Counted from the first letter of the stretch, positions 28,340 through 37,926 are shown. The stretch: DNA of 64,000 bases from Lewinellaceae bacterium (GCA_016712415.1 JADJRC010000050.1:1-64000), one strand, 5' to 3'. Program-made: numbers and translations. The notes: generated by a model not told the origin, from the letters alone.

Positions 28340-28356
28340 ATAACGTGTTCGGGAGT

Positions 28357-30378
28357 TTACCCCTTCAGGTATTTATCCAGCCAGTCGAAGAAAGTGCGCT
28401 GCCACAATATGCTGTTTTGCGCTTTTCCTATCCAGTGTCCTTCATCGGGAAAGTACAGGAAACGCGAAGGAATGCCCTGCAACTGGGCTGCTGAAAAGGC
28501 CTGCATCCCCTGCGTGACCGGTATCCTGAAGTCCAGCTCGTTGTGTATGACCAGAATGGGCGTATCCCATTTGCCGGCAAACAGGTGCGGACTGTAGCGT
28601 TCGTAGGATTTTGGCTTTGGCGTGGTCCAGTATGCGCCTTCCATATCGTGGTGTACAAACCAGTTCTCTTCCGTTTCGCCGTAGAAACTTTCCAGGTTGA
28701 AAATACCGCAATGCGAAATGAATGCCTTGAAGCGCTTGTTGTGGTTGCCGGCGAGCCAGTAAACGGCATATCCCCCGAAACTCGCCCCTACTGCGCCCAT
28801 TTTGCCCGCATCGACATAGGTCTCTTTGGCTGCATAGTCCGTAGCATCCAGCAGGTCCTGCATGGCGCCACTCCCCCACTCTCCCGTAATGGCGTCATTC
28901 CACGCCTGCCCGGAACCGGGCATACCGCGTCTGCAGGGCGCAATGACGATATAACCGTTGGCAGCCATGATCTGCATATTCCAGCGGTATGAAAAAAACT
29001 GGCTCAGGGCCGATTGAGGGCCACCCTGGCAATACAGCAGGGTCGGGTACTTCTTCCCGGGATCAAAACCAGGCGGGAATATCATCCATACATTAAGGCT
29101 CTTCCCATCGGTCGTTTGTACGGTGCGGCGTTCCACTTTTCCCTTTGCGATGTCATTCCAGGGATCGTCGGTAGCAAACGAGAGTTGCCGTGCTGTTCCG
29201 TTAGCCGGGTTTACGGCAAAAACCTCAGCCGGGTTTGCCATGGATGTTCTGGTGCCGATCAGTTCTTCACCGGCAACCTTTAATGCTGTGTAATCGTGCT
29301 GTCCCTCGGTGACGCGACGGACCTTTCGTGTGGCGAGGTTAACCTGATAGTATTGATAAGTGAAATTTTCGGCACTGATAAAGTACAGCGACTTGCCATC
29401 GGCGGCCCATTGCGGCTGGTTTGCCTCAAAATCCCACCCCTCGGACAGTTCCGTGCGCTGCTGCGTGTAGGTATCCAGGATCATCAGCCGGGTGCGGTCG
29501 GCTTCGTTTCCGGCGCGTGCCATGCTGGTCCAGGCGAGGTAGCGGCCATCCGGAGAAAAAACCGGGTCTGTATCATACCCCGGCAGACCGGCAGTAAAAT
29601 TGAGGGTTTTGCCGGAGCTGATTTCATAGGCGTAAATATCCGAATTGGTGCTCTGGGCCTCGGCAGTTCCGTTCAATTTCCGGCAGGTATACAGGATAAA
29701 CCTGCTGTCGCGGCTCCAGGTGATTTGTTCCATGCCGCCCATCGGCTGCAAGGGACTGTCGAAGCGCTCATTCATAATATTGACCGGGTCGCCGGAGAGC
29801 CTGCTGTTGGCATAGGCCATATAAAAAACATTGCTGTACCGGTAGTCGTGCCATGATTTCCAATGTCGGAAAAAAAGGCCGTCGATGACCCTGCCGGTCG
29901 TATTGGGCAGGTCAGGATGGTCTTCGGCAGCAGCATTGTCGAGTTTTACGTCTTGGGTGAACAGGATATACTGGCCGTTGGGTGCGTAATGGAATCCATT
30001 CATCTCCAGGTCGCTGACCTGCAGGATTGGGGAGCCTTCGGGCGAAACTTCGCAAAACTTGCCGCCACGCAGGAAACCGATGCGCTGTCCGTCGGGTCTG
30101 AACGCCGCATCCGAGGCGGTTTCGTTGGGATTGGTAAGCGGGCGGGTCTCGCCGGTTTTGATATTGACGATATACAATACCCTGGCGCTGGTGTTTTTCG
30201 ATACATCGAATCGCTGTACGCCATAGACGGCAAACTGGCCGTCAGGAGAAACGCAGTCCAGTCCCACGCGGCCTATTTTCCAAAGCAATTCAGGGGTAAG
30301 TTGTTGCTGGGCGTGGGCCGGGGAAACGATTGGGACGGTCATAATCAGTAAAAAGCAATAAAAAATTATACGATTCAT
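28357..30378 (-). CDS. S9-family prolyl oligopeptidase-type serine peptidase (DPP IV/acylaminoacyl-peptidase-like)
   Basis: About 673 residues from ATG 30378 (ATG 30384 also possible), with a signal peptide ending SPAHAQ. The N-terminal about 400 residues are a beta-propeller with DPP/TolB-like blades (PDGQFAVYG, SPDGRYLAWTS, WAADGKSLYFIS). The C-terminal peptidase domain has nucleophile GASFGGYAVYW (Ser at about 529), acid in HNELDFRIPV (about 612) and His in DEGHWIGK (about 647). It cleaves peptides, often after proline, in the periplasm or outside. The longer upstream open frame (to 30783) lacks a signal peptide and overlaps the divergent aquaporin. Confidence 0.92.
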   Translation of the reverse strand: MNRIIFYCFLLIMTVPIVSPAHAQQQLTPELLWKIGRVGLDCVSPDGQFAVYGVQRFDVSKNTSARVLYIVNIKTGETRPLTNPNETASDAAFRPDGQRIGFLRGGKFCEVSPEGSPILQVSDLEMNGFHYAPNGQYILFTQDVKLDNAAAEDHPDLPNTTGRVIDGLFFRHWKSWHDYRYSNVFYMAYANSRLSGDPVNIMNERFDSPLQPMGGMEQITWSRDSRFILYTCRKLNGTAEAQSTNSDIYAYEISSGKTLNFTAGLPGYDTDPVFSPDGRYLAWTSMARAGNEADRTRLMILDTYTQQRTELSEGWDFEANQPQWAADGKSLYFISAENFTYQYYQVNLATRKVRRVTEGQHDYTALKVAGEELIGTRTSMANPAEVFAVNPANGTARQLSFATDDPWNDIAKGKVERRTVQTTDGKSLNVWMIFPPGFDPGKKYPTLLYCQGGPQSALSQFFSYRWNMQIMAANGYIVIAPCRRGMPGSGQAWNDAITGEWGSGAMQDLLDATDYAAKETYVDAGKMGAVGASFGGYAVYWLAGNHNKRFKAFISHCGIFNLESFYGETEENWFVHHDMEGAYWTTPKPKSYERYSPHLFAGKWDTPILVIHNELDFRIPVTQGMQAFSAAQLQGIPSRFLYFPDEGHWIGKAQNSILWQRTFFDWLDKYLKG

Positions 30379-30465
30379 GGTCATTAAACATTTTTGATTG
30401 AGGTAAACTCGCGAGGTTTGCGTCGGCAAAAATGCACTATTCAGCAAACTCAATTCAAAAGACGG

Positions 30466-31107
30466 ATGAAAAAGTATCTCACAGAAGGTATTGGCACTTT
30501 CTTTTTGCTTTTCATAACAATCCTGACCAGCCAGAATCCTGATATTGCCCTGGCCGCACCGCTGGCAGCAGGGGCTGCGCTTCTGGCCATGACCTATGTG
30601 GGGGAACGCATTTCCGGCGCGCACTACAACCCGGCCATTACGCTGGCCATGCTGATGCGCGGCAGCACCAGCCGAACGGACGCCATTTATTACATCATGG
30701 CACAACTGATCGGCGGTGTTCTGGCCGCCCTTATCGGGGGCTTTTTGCTCAACTGTAATACCGGGCAGGAGATACAAATGCACTACAACAAGATGGGCAT
30801 ATGCTCCATTGTCGCCGAGTTTTGCGGCGCCTTTGGGCTTACTTATGTATTTATGAATGTAAACAATCCGCGCCAGACGGCAGAAAAGTCGTTTTCAGGT
30901 ATCGCCATGGGGTTCACCCTGGCCGGGTTTATTTACGCGCTGAGAAGCATCTCCGGAGGCGTTTTCAACCCCGCATTGGCACTCAGCCTGCTGACGATCG
31001 GCGCTTTGGACGGATCTGATCTCTGGATATACCTGGCAGGCGCCATTCTGGGTGCGGCAGCCGCCAATACAGTATTTTTAGTCGTCAATAGCAATGAAAA
31101 TGATTGA
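30466..31107 (+). CDS. MIP/aquaporin-family channel
   Basis: 213 residues, six transmembrane helices and two NPA half-helices: GAHYNPAITLAM (about 52-63) and GGVFNPALALS (about 164-174). The two halves of the protein repeat, as in all MIP channels. It passes water or small neutral solutes through the inner membrane. ATG 30466 begins with MKKYLTEGIGTFFLLF, a typical MIP start. Divergent from the S9 peptidase. The aromatic/arginine filter was not resolved, so water versus glycerol is left open. Confidence 0.93.
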   Translation: MKKYLTEGIGTFFLLFITILTSQNPDIALAAPLAAGAALLAMTYVGERISGAHYNPAITLAMLMRGSTSRTDAIYYIMAQLIGGVLAALIGGFLLNCNTGQEIQMHYNKMGICSIVAEFCGAFGLTYVFMNVNNPRQTAEKSFSGIAMGFTLAGFIYALRSISGGVFNPALALSLLTIGALDGSDLWIYLAGAILGAAAANTVFLVVNSNEND

Positions 31108-31191
31108 TTCATTGATATTTGCCCTGACCGGCCAGACTATCCACTGAACGGCAAAAGCACACCAAACAGCATTATCAAACACCTGCCCGTT

Positions 31192-31473
31192 ATGCGCATC
31201 ATCGGTAATATAGAGCATCCGCACTTAAAAATCTCGGTTTTCAGGTCGGATAACCGGATCAGCATCAAATTTGAGAACGCCCTGTACGAGCAAACCTACA
31301 AACTGGGTCTGGATGAGCGCTTCGCCACAATGGAGGCGATTCAAAAACTGGTAGACGACATTTTCCTGGAACAGGTTTCCGGACAGTTTCAACTGATGCA
31401 CCGGGCCAAAACAGCCGCCTGTGCAAGGCTGTTTCCCCCGAATGACAAACTTGAACTGGAGCACATTATTTAA
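31192..31473 (+). CDS. Small conserved Bacteroidota protein of unknown function
   Basis: 93 residues, no signal peptide. The pattern HPHLKISVFRSDNRISIKFENALYEQTYKL suggests a small beta-sheet domain followed by a helix (ATMEAIQKLVDDIFLEQV). I recall similar unannotated proteins in Bacteroidota but no function. It follows the aquaporin by 84 bp on the same strand. Confidence 0.65.
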   Translation: MRIIGNIEHPHLKISVFRSDNRISIKFENALYEQTYKLGLDERFATMEAIQKLVDDIFLEQVSGQFQLMHRAKTAACARLFPPNDKLELEHII

Positions 31474-31630
31474 ATGAAATGCACTTTTTTACCCAACTTG
31501 AAGCCGTGTATCGTGTAAAAATTTGAATCACTTGGCAACCATGCATTACCTTTCCGCCTCATTTATCGCATCTTCGTATCATTGCACCCGAATTAAAGAT
31601 TCTAACATTCAAACCAGAAAGCAGCTTACC

Positions 31631-33243
31631 ATGAAAAATTTGCTTTTGATCCTAATAACAATCACCCCGCTTTTTCTTTCGGCACAGGGATCCAAGGCTG
31701 TGCGCCCTCTTTTTGATAAAAAAAGTATTGGAGAAATCCGCCTGACACTGCCTGCCAAAAACTGGTGGATGCACTGGACTCCATGCGGATATACGGAATG
31801 GGCCTGATGGAAGGCGCTGTAACCATTGACGGCGTGCGCTACGACGGTGTGGGAGTACGGTTCCGCGGCGACAAATCCTATCAACTGGGGCTCAAACGAA
31901 ACCCGTTCACGATCAAACTCAACCATTCCAACAGCGAACAGAACCACCAGGGGCATGCCGCGCTTAAACTGTCGTCTGCGCTACGCGACCCGAGCCTGGT
32001 ACGCGAGGTCCTGTTTTACGAAATAGCGGGAAAATATATGCCGGCATCGCAAGCCTGCTATACCAAACTATATGTCAACGACGAGTATGTCGGTGTGTTT
32101 ATCAATATTGAGGGCATCGATAAACCGTTCCTGCAATCGCATTTTGGCTCCAATGGAAATCCGTTTTTTAAAGCCGGGGTCGACTACAAGCAGGAAGTGG
32201 AGAGTACCTGCAAACAGAATATCTATGGTTCGCTGGAGTACGAGGACAATATCGAATGCTACAAGGGAAATTTTGAAATGAACTCTGCCAGCGGATGGGC
32301 CGAGCTACAGGAATTAACCCGTATCCTCAACAACGAACCAATCAAAATTGACCGCGTGCTCGACGTTGACCACACGCTTTGGATGCTTGCCCTCAACAAC
32401 GTCATGGTCAACCTGAGCAGTTACAGTGGCAATCACAGCGTCAATTATTTCCTGTACCGCGACAACAATGGCCGGTTTCAGCCGCTACACTGGGACCTCA
32501 ACCTGGCTTTCGGCAGTTACAAGAACACCGGCAGTGGCAGCGACCTCGATCTGAAAGGACTTCAGACACTTGACCCGCTGCTCCACTCGGAAAACCCCTA
32601 CAAGCCGCTCATCAGCCAGCTGCTCAAAGAACCGCTCTATAAAAAGATGTACCTGTCGCATATCCGTCAGATTGTCGACGACAATTTCACCCACGGCGAA
32701 TATGAAAAGCGCGCCCAGGAACTCCAGGGTATGATCGTGGTTCCGTTCAACGACGACCGGAACAAACTGTACAGCCTCGATGATTTCCAGCGCAGCCTTC
32801 GCGAGACCATTGGACGGAAAAGTAAAATCCCCGGCATCGCAGAATTGATGTCCAAAAGGGCAAGGTTCCTCAAAGACCACCCCGAACTGACCGTCAAAGC
32901 GCCGGCCATATCGGACGTCCTGGTGCAGGGTCGCGGCAAATTTGAAAATCAGAAACTCACCGACTTCCGCATCACAGCAAAGGCAGACTACTTCCCCCGG
33001 CGCATGCTGATCTACTATCGCTTCAACGATACCGATCCCTTCTCCATGATGCAGATGAACGAAGATGCCGTCAGCAACCTTTCTTCAGGCTCCAAGGCAT
33101 TTGTGGTGACGATCGACGGAAAAACCGAAGACGCGGTATTGACCTACTACCTCGTTGCTGAAAATGCCGGCGCAGTGGCTTTTGCTCCCCAAAACTATTA
33201 CAGCAAGCCGAATGTGGTAAAGCTCAGTGACTTGAATAAATAA
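31631..33243 (+). pseudogene. Secreted CotH-kinase-family protein, first of a tandem pair, one frameshift; probable catalytic Asp replaced
   Basis: Signal peptide from ATG 31631 (LLLILITITPLFLSAQ), then ...LTLPAKNW, after which the frame breaks. The other frame resumes VDALDSMRIYGMGL and runs to 33243. Adding one G at about 31766-31768 (AACTGGTGG to AACTGGGTGG) restores NWVDALDSM, giving about 537 residues. The kinase-like core is clear (YDGVGVRFRGDKSYQ, DVDHTLWMLALNNVMVNLSSY, NYFLYRDNNGRF, HWDLNLAFG). Where the downstream paralogue has NLDSY, this one has NLSSY, so the likely catalytic Asp is Ser. It may be inactive or use a variant mechanism. CotH proteins phosphorylate secreted proteins. 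Confidence 0.8.
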
Positions 33244-33249
33244 AAACGT

Positions 33250-34839
33250 ATGAGAAACCTCTTTCTGCCGGTGCTGCTCGTTTGTGCGGGACTTTCTTAC
33301 GCACAAACGCTGCATGCACAGGATTTTTATGGGCCGGGTGTTCATGACGTCCGGGTCGAAATCCCGTTCAAAAACTGGGATTTCAAGTTGGACTCCATGA
33401 AAAAAGCCAATGGCGAGGCCAGGATTATCGGAACAGCCTGGGTCAATGGCCTGCGCTTCGACAGTATTGGTATCCGGTACAAGGGCAACAGTTCTTATTT
33501 CAGAACGCGGAATGAGACGTACAAAAAACTGCCCTTCAACGTCAAACTCGATTATAAAATAAAATCGCAGAAGCTTCCCGACGGACAGCGGACAGTCAAA
33601 CTGTCGAATGCCTTCCTGGACCCAAGCTTTATCCGCGACCCGCTCGCATATGAGATCATCCGGAATTATATGCCTGCACCTTTGTGCAATTTTTCCCGGC
33701 TGACCATAAACGGGGTGCTCTACGGGTTGTACATCAATACGGAATCGATCGATGCCACTTTCCTGGAAAAACACTTTGGCACCTCCACCGGCTATGTCAT
33801 TAAATGTGATCCGGACAACTGGAAGCGCGTACGGAGCCAAAGCGGCTGCCCCCGTGGCGAAAACGCTTCGTTGGTTTATCTGAACGATAATTTCGGGTGT
33901 TATGACGCCTTCTACGAAGTGGACGATCCGGCCGCATGGAAGTACCTGTTGCAACTGATAAAAGTGCTCAACAAAAACACCGAGAAGATTGAGTCGGTGC
34001 TTGATGTGGATCAGACCCTCTGGATGCTGGCAATCAATAATGCAATAGTTAACCTGGACAGTTACAACGGCTCTTTGTCGCACAACTATTACCTCTGGGC
34101 TGATACGACAGGCGTTTGTCACCCGCTGATCTGGGACCTGAACATGGCATTTGGCGGATGGCGGCGTAATTTCAGTTTCGAGGAGATGAAAGACGAGGCA
34201 ATCATTCAGTATCAGCCACTTGCTGAAATTGAAAACAGCAAGCGGCCCCTGATTTCAAAACTGCTCCGAAATTCGCTTTTCAGAAAAATATACCTCGCGC
34301 ACCTGCGAACTATCGTTAATGACTACCTGAAAAGCGGCAAATGGCTCACGCGTTCGCAGGAGATGATGAAGGAAATTGATCCGTGGGTCAAACAAGACAC
34401 TCTGAAACTGTACAGTTATGTCGATTTCCAGAATTCTCTGGACAAAACCCTGCATACCGGCCCCGACCATGTAATTGGCTTGCGGCAATTGATGGACAAA
34501 CGAACCCAGTGGCTATTGAAACATCCACTGCTTAATAAGGCGCAGCCTGTGATTGCTGACGTAAAACACGACAAAGAAAGCGCAGATGTAAAAATAACGG
34601 CCAAATTAACCGGAGCAACGAGGGGCTGGCTCATGTACCGACAGGACAAGATGTTTGCCTTCACGCGCACGGCTATGTACGACGACGGCACCAACGGCGA
34701 CAGCGTTGCCGCTGACGGTGTGTTTACCGTTAAGGTCAAGGCAGATCTTGCCAAACATTATTACATCCTGGCAGAGGGAGAAGAAGGTGCGGCAACGCTT
34801 CCCGAACGCGCCTCGTACGAGTTTTTTGAAGTGAAATAA
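33250..34839 (+). CDS. Secreted CotH-kinase-family protein, second of the tandem pair
   Basis: 529 residues with a signal peptide (FLPVLLVCAGLSYAQ). The CotH pattern is intact: FDSIGIRYKGNSSYF (ATP-site region), TVKLSNAFLDPSFIRDPLAYEI, LDVDQTLWMLAINNAIVNLDSY with the likely catalytic Asp, HNYYLWADTTG, and IWDLNMAFGG with the likely metal-binding Asp. The C-terminal about 110 residues form a beta-domain (VIADVKHDKESADVKITAKL). It begins 6 bp after its paralogue, so the pair is one unit. Probably an extracytoplasmic protein kinase; targets unknown. Convergent with the dehydrogenase gene. Confidence 0.88.
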   Translation: MRNLFLPVLLVCAGLSYAQTLHAQDFYGPGVHDVRVEIPFKNWDFKLDSMKKANGEARIIGTAWVNGLRFDSIGIRYKGNSSYFRTRNETYKKLPFNVKLDYKIKSQKLPDGQRTVKLSNAFLDPSFIRDPLAYEIIRNYMPAPLCNFSRLTINGVLYGLYINTESIDATFLEKHFGTSTGYVIKCDPDNWKRVRSQSGCPRGENASLVYLNDNFGCYDAFYEVDDPAAWKYLLQLIKVLNKNTEKIESVLDVDQTLWMLAINNAIVNLDSYNGSLSHNYYLWADTTGVCHPLIWDLNMAFGGWRRNFSFEEMKDEAIIQYQPLAEIENSKRPLISKLLRNSLFRKIYLAHLRTIVNDYLKSGKWLTRSQEMMKEIDPWVKQDTLKLYSYVDFQNSLDKTLHTGPDHVIGLRQLMDKRTQWLLKHPLLNKAQPVIADVKHDKESADVKITAKLTGATRGWLMYRQDKMFAFTRTAMYDDGTNGDSVAADGVFTVKVKADLAKHYYILAEGEEGAATLPERASYEFFEVK

Positions 34840-34842
34840 GGG

Positions 34843-35733
34843 TCAACGCACGAATCTGTCCGCCACAACAAGGTCTTTGCTGCCCGGTGTGTACCGGTAA
34901 AAGCCCTCTCCGCTTTTTACGCCGAGTTTGCCTGCCGTAACCATATTGACCAGCAGGGGGCACGGGGCGTATTTGGGGTTTCCAAATCCGTCGTGCAACA
35001 CCCGTAAAATGGACAGGCACACATCCAGTCCGATGAAATCAGCCAACTGAAGCGGTCCCATAGGGTGCGCCATCCCGAGTTTCATGACCGTATCGATTTC
35101 CGAAACGCCGCTTACGCCTTCATACAAGGTGTAAATGGCTTCATTGATCATCGGCATCAGGATGCGGTTGGCTACAAATCCGGGGTAATCATTCACCTCA
35201 ACCGGCGCCTTTCCGAGTTGTTCCGACAGTTGCATGATCCGGGAACAAACGTCATCCGAGGTGGCATATCCCCGTATCACTTCCACCAGTTTCATCACCG
35301 GCACAGGGTTCATAAAGTGCATGCCAATCACCTGCGCCGGGCGTTTTGTTGCCGCCGCGATCCTGGTAATACTGATACTTGAGGTATTGGTCGCAAGAAT
35401 GGCATTTGCCGGTGCGAAAGCATCGATATCGGCAAAAATTTTCAACTTTAAATCGATATGCTCCGTTGCAGCTTCTATGATCAGATCGGAGCCCGAGACA
35501 CCGGATTTCAGGTCCGTCATGGGATGAATGCGCTGCAACGTAGCGGCCTTGTCCGCTTCGGTAATTGCACCCTTTTTTACCTGACGGTCCAGGTTGTTTC
35601 CGATGGTGACAAGCGCCTTGTCGAGCACGGCGGAAACGACATCTACGAGGGTTACTTCAAATCCATATTGTGCAAACACATGGGCAATACCATTGCCCAT
35701 TGTTCCACCTCCAATCACAGTTATGTTTTTCAT
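34843..35733 (-). CDS. 3-hydroxybutyryl/3-hydroxyacyl-CoA dehydrogenase
   Basis: 296 residues, the usual single-domain-pair length. NAD-binding motif VIGGGTMGNGIAHVFA (about 5-20), then NTSSISITRIAA (about 116-127), catalytic MHFMNPVPVMKLVEVI with His at about 138, and NDYPGFVANRILMPMINEA (about 181-199). It oxidises 3-hydroxyacyl-CoA with NAD(P)+, as in fatty-acid oxidation or butyrate metabolism. No other pathway genes are adjacent. Confidence 0.93.
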   Translation of the reverse strand: MKNITVIGGGTMGNGIAHVFAQYGFEVTLVDVVSAVLDKALVTIGNNLDRQVKKGAITEADKAATLQRIHPMTDLKSGVSGSDLIIEAATEHIDLKLKIFADIDAFAPANAILATNTSSISITRIAAATKRPAQVIGMHFMNPVPVMKLVEVIRGYATSDDVCSRIMQLSEQLGKAPVEVNDYPGFVANRILMPMINEAIYTLYEGVSGVSEIDTVMKLGMAHPMGPLQLADFIGLDVCLSILRVLHDGFGNPKYAPCPLLVNMVTAGKLGVKSGEGFYRYTPGSKDLVVADRFVR

Positions 35734-35791
35734 TGAAAAGCGGATCGTTCAATTTTTAGCGGCGCAAAGGTGCGATTTTGAAACAAAAAAA

Positions 35792-36544
35792 TCACGGCTT
35801 TCTCCAGATAATGGAGGCGGAAGGCGTTAAACCCAGGCTTGGATGCCACTCCGCAGCCGTATCGAAGGCCAGTCCGTTTTTAAATCGCAGGCCGGCGCCG
35901 AAACCCATACGCGCCGTACGGCCTGCCCGTACACCGGCACGTACCACCAATATTTCAACGGGCCTGTATTCCAGGCCAGTCTTTATCTGCACAGGTTTTT
36001 CGAGTGCTTTTTCTGTCTCGGCAATAAGCGTCAGGATAGTCGATGTTTTCCAGGCTGCCCCGATACGAAGCAGGCTCGAGGTTGTTTCATCACCGATTTT
36101 CTGCTGAACAGGGTTTTGAATATGCGCGCCAATCCATAAGCCGGGCAAGACATTAGCGAGCATGCCGATCCCAAACGACATCCCCGTAGCCGCCCCGTAT
36201 TCCTGTGCAGACACCCGTAACAGGTCTGCACTGCCACCGAGATACAGTCTTTCCCCCAGGCGACGGCCATAAAACAGGCGGTACAATTGTTCGCGATATT
36301 CCGTCAATCCGGAGTGGGCCATTTCCAGCCCGGCGCCACTATTCTTGTCCAAACCCAATACAGCCTGTATCCGGGCCGATTGCCAGTCTGTGATGCCATA
36401 CGGAACAGTCGAACTCAAAAATATTCCGGGGCGCCGGTCGACCATGCCCGCTGCCGCGTCATTCCGGACGCCAGCTTCAAGCCCCGGATAGGCGACACCT
36501 GCCCCGCCCATGGCCATGGTGGCTGCCGGATCGAAGGGCGACAT
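35792..36544 (-). CDS. Outer-membrane beta-barrel protein, PorV/UPF0164-like, 5' end lost at a deletion junction
   Basis: The ORF gives 250 residues from the internal Met MSPFDP. The same frame is open upstream and encodes a signal-peptide-like stretch TKRIVFVHFFVSAHAQ just before it (about 36550-36597), but no start codon follows, because the frame runs into GH1 coding sequence. The mature protein starts AATMAMGGAGVAYPGLEAG, as PorV/UPF0164-like barrels do, and ends with amphipathic strands (MGFGAGLRFKNGLAFDTAAEW). The gene appears to have lost only its first few codons. It may be expressed poorly or not at all if the junction is real. Confidence 0.7.
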   Translation of the reverse strand: MSPFDPAATMAMGGAGVAYPGLEAGVRNDAAAGMVDRRPGIFLSSTVPYGITDWQSARIQAVLGLDKNSGAGLEMAHSGLTEYREQLYRLFYGRRLGERLYLGGSADLLRVSAQEYGAATGMSFGIGMLANVLPGLWIGAHIQNPVQQKIGDETTSSLLRIGAAWKTSTILTLIAETEKALEKPVQIKTGLEYRPVEILVVRAGVRAGRTARMGFGAGLRFKNGLAFDTAAEWHPSLGLTPSASIIWRKP

Positions 36545-37583
36545 GAAAACCTGCGCATGGGCGGAAACAAAAAAATGGACGAAAACAATTCGCTTCGTGG
36601 CACACCTTCAGATAGTCATTCAGGGCGCTGATCCGCTGTTGCGGGTCGTCGGTACAGATGCCATTTTCGGTAATAATTATGGGTTTTCCGTATCGTTTGT
36701 GAAAACGGCGCAATATCCGGCCCAGCCCCTCGGGTTTGTAACCCCACATTTTATCGTGCGGAACATTCCGCTTGTCCAGTTCTTCGACACGCGAGATGGC
36801 ATCGACAGGAAATGGATCGAACAACATGTAGGCGTAATAACTCAGACCCCAAAACTGGCATTTTCGAAACGGCCGGGCGGCCCGGGTCATAAACCACCAG
36901 CGCACAAAAGCCGCGACAATATGGCCGGGCAGGTTTGTCCCTTTAAAATAAGCGGTATTCAGGGAGATACCCACCGGTGCGTCCGATTTTTCCCGGATCA
37001 TGATTATGGCAATCTCATGTGCTTTACCCATGTTGTCCAGCACGCGGTTGGCCATAAAATACCTGCCTTTTTTGAACGGGGGAAAATTGCCAAGCATAAA
37101 GGCGTTCATGGCGTACACGTTTGGCTCGTTGAAGGTGTTCCAGAACCGCACGTATTCGCCAAAGTGTTTGATACACTGCCTGACAAAATCCAGATACATC
37201 GGGATATTGTCTTCAACCGTCCAGCCGCCGCAGGCTTCAAACCAGTTCGGGTGCGTAAAGTGGTGCAACACAAACATCAGGTCTACCCCGCCTGATTGCA
37301 GTTTATCAAAAAACTGCCGGTATTCCCTGACAACGGTTTTGTCGAATTTTTCAAATGGTTTGGTTTGCAACCGGCACCAGTCGACGCCGCATCGGTACAC
37401 CCCTCCCAGCCGGATAATGAGATCGGCATCGTCCATCCGATGCTTTTCATGGTCGGTAGTGCGTTCAAAGATGTATCCGTCCAGCGCGCGCACGCCCCGC
37501 CATGGGTGATCGGTAGCCGTTTCGATTTGGGCGGCAGCCGTGGAAGTACCCCAGACAAAACCTTTTGGAAATTCAAGTTTCAT
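36477..37583 (-). pseudogene. Glycoside hydrolase family 1 (beta-glucosidase), C-terminal part deleted and fused out of frame
   Basis: Starts at ATG 37583 (MKLEFPKGFVWGTSTAAAQIE, a classic GH1 start). Both catalytic glutamates are present: acid/base in FWNTFNEPNVY (about residue 150) and nucleophile in PIIITENGIC (about 303). After NDYLKVCHEA (about 36591) the sequence changes to 37 residues that are just the out-of-frame reading of the neighbouring barrel gene. The last about 90-100 residues, including the conserved WS..DNFEW region, are missing. GH1 enzymes are over 400 residues. No export signal. The protein as read should not fold properly. Confidence 0.85.
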
Positions 37584-37647
37584 ATCGCATTGGCTGGAAA
37601 AAGGATGGCGAAAGGTAGTGGGCTTCGGGTAGTTTGCCAATGCTGTG

Positions 37648-37673
37648 AAAAAAAAAGCCCGCCGAAGCGGGCT
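37648..37673 (-). terminator. Second intrinsic terminator downstream of the candidate small RNA
   Basis: On the minus strand, stem AGCCCGC / GCGGGCT with loop TTCG, followed by eight or nine T. A textbook strong terminator. Confidence 0.85.
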
Positions 37674-37682
37674 GTACTTTGC

Positions 37683-37720
37683 AAAAAAAAGCCCCTCACC
37701 GCGAGCCTATCCGGAGGGGC
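37683..37720 (-). terminator. First intrinsic terminator downstream of the candidate small RNA
   Basis: On the minus strand, stem GCCCCTC / GAGGGGC with a 16-nt loop, followed by eight T. It lies only 9 bp before the second terminator, so the two work as a tandem block. Confidence 0.8.
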
Positions 37721-37920
37721 AACCATGAGATTATAATGATACAAACTATGGAGCGGTGGGGCCAGGTAGCCGTATTAACGGATACAAAACGCCTGCACCA
37801 CAATTAGTAACCAAGTAATACGGTGAATTGCGGTCAGATTAAAAGCATACTTTAAAATTGGGAGAAACTCGGTTGGGAGAGCAAAACAGGTCGAACGACC
37901 CCGGAGTAAAAGGAAAGACT
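37683..37920 (-). ncRNA. Candidate small RNA between PorV-like and GH1 genes
   Basis: The 392-bp gap 37584-37975 has no credible ORF. On the minus strand it holds a consensus promoter (37927-37956), about 235 nt of non-coding sequence with possible stems (CCCCG...CGGGG near the 5' end, and GGTCGTTCGACC at about 37889-37900), then two tandem terminators. The next gene on this strand (GH1) starts beyond both terminators, so a leader role is less likely than a free-standing RNA. I do not recognise it as tmRNA, SRP RNA or RNase P; 6S-like cannot be excluded. Confidence 0.45.
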
Positions 37921-37926
37921 TCGGGG

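Noticed and set aside
28235..28597. Plus-strand ORF of 120 codons over the S9 peptidase 3' end
   Set aside because: No family pattern; most of it is antisense to the peptidase catalytic domain.
30385..30783. Longer N-terminus for the S9 peptidase
   Set aside because: The extension overlaps the divergent aquaporin gene and precedes an obvious signal peptide at ATG 30378.
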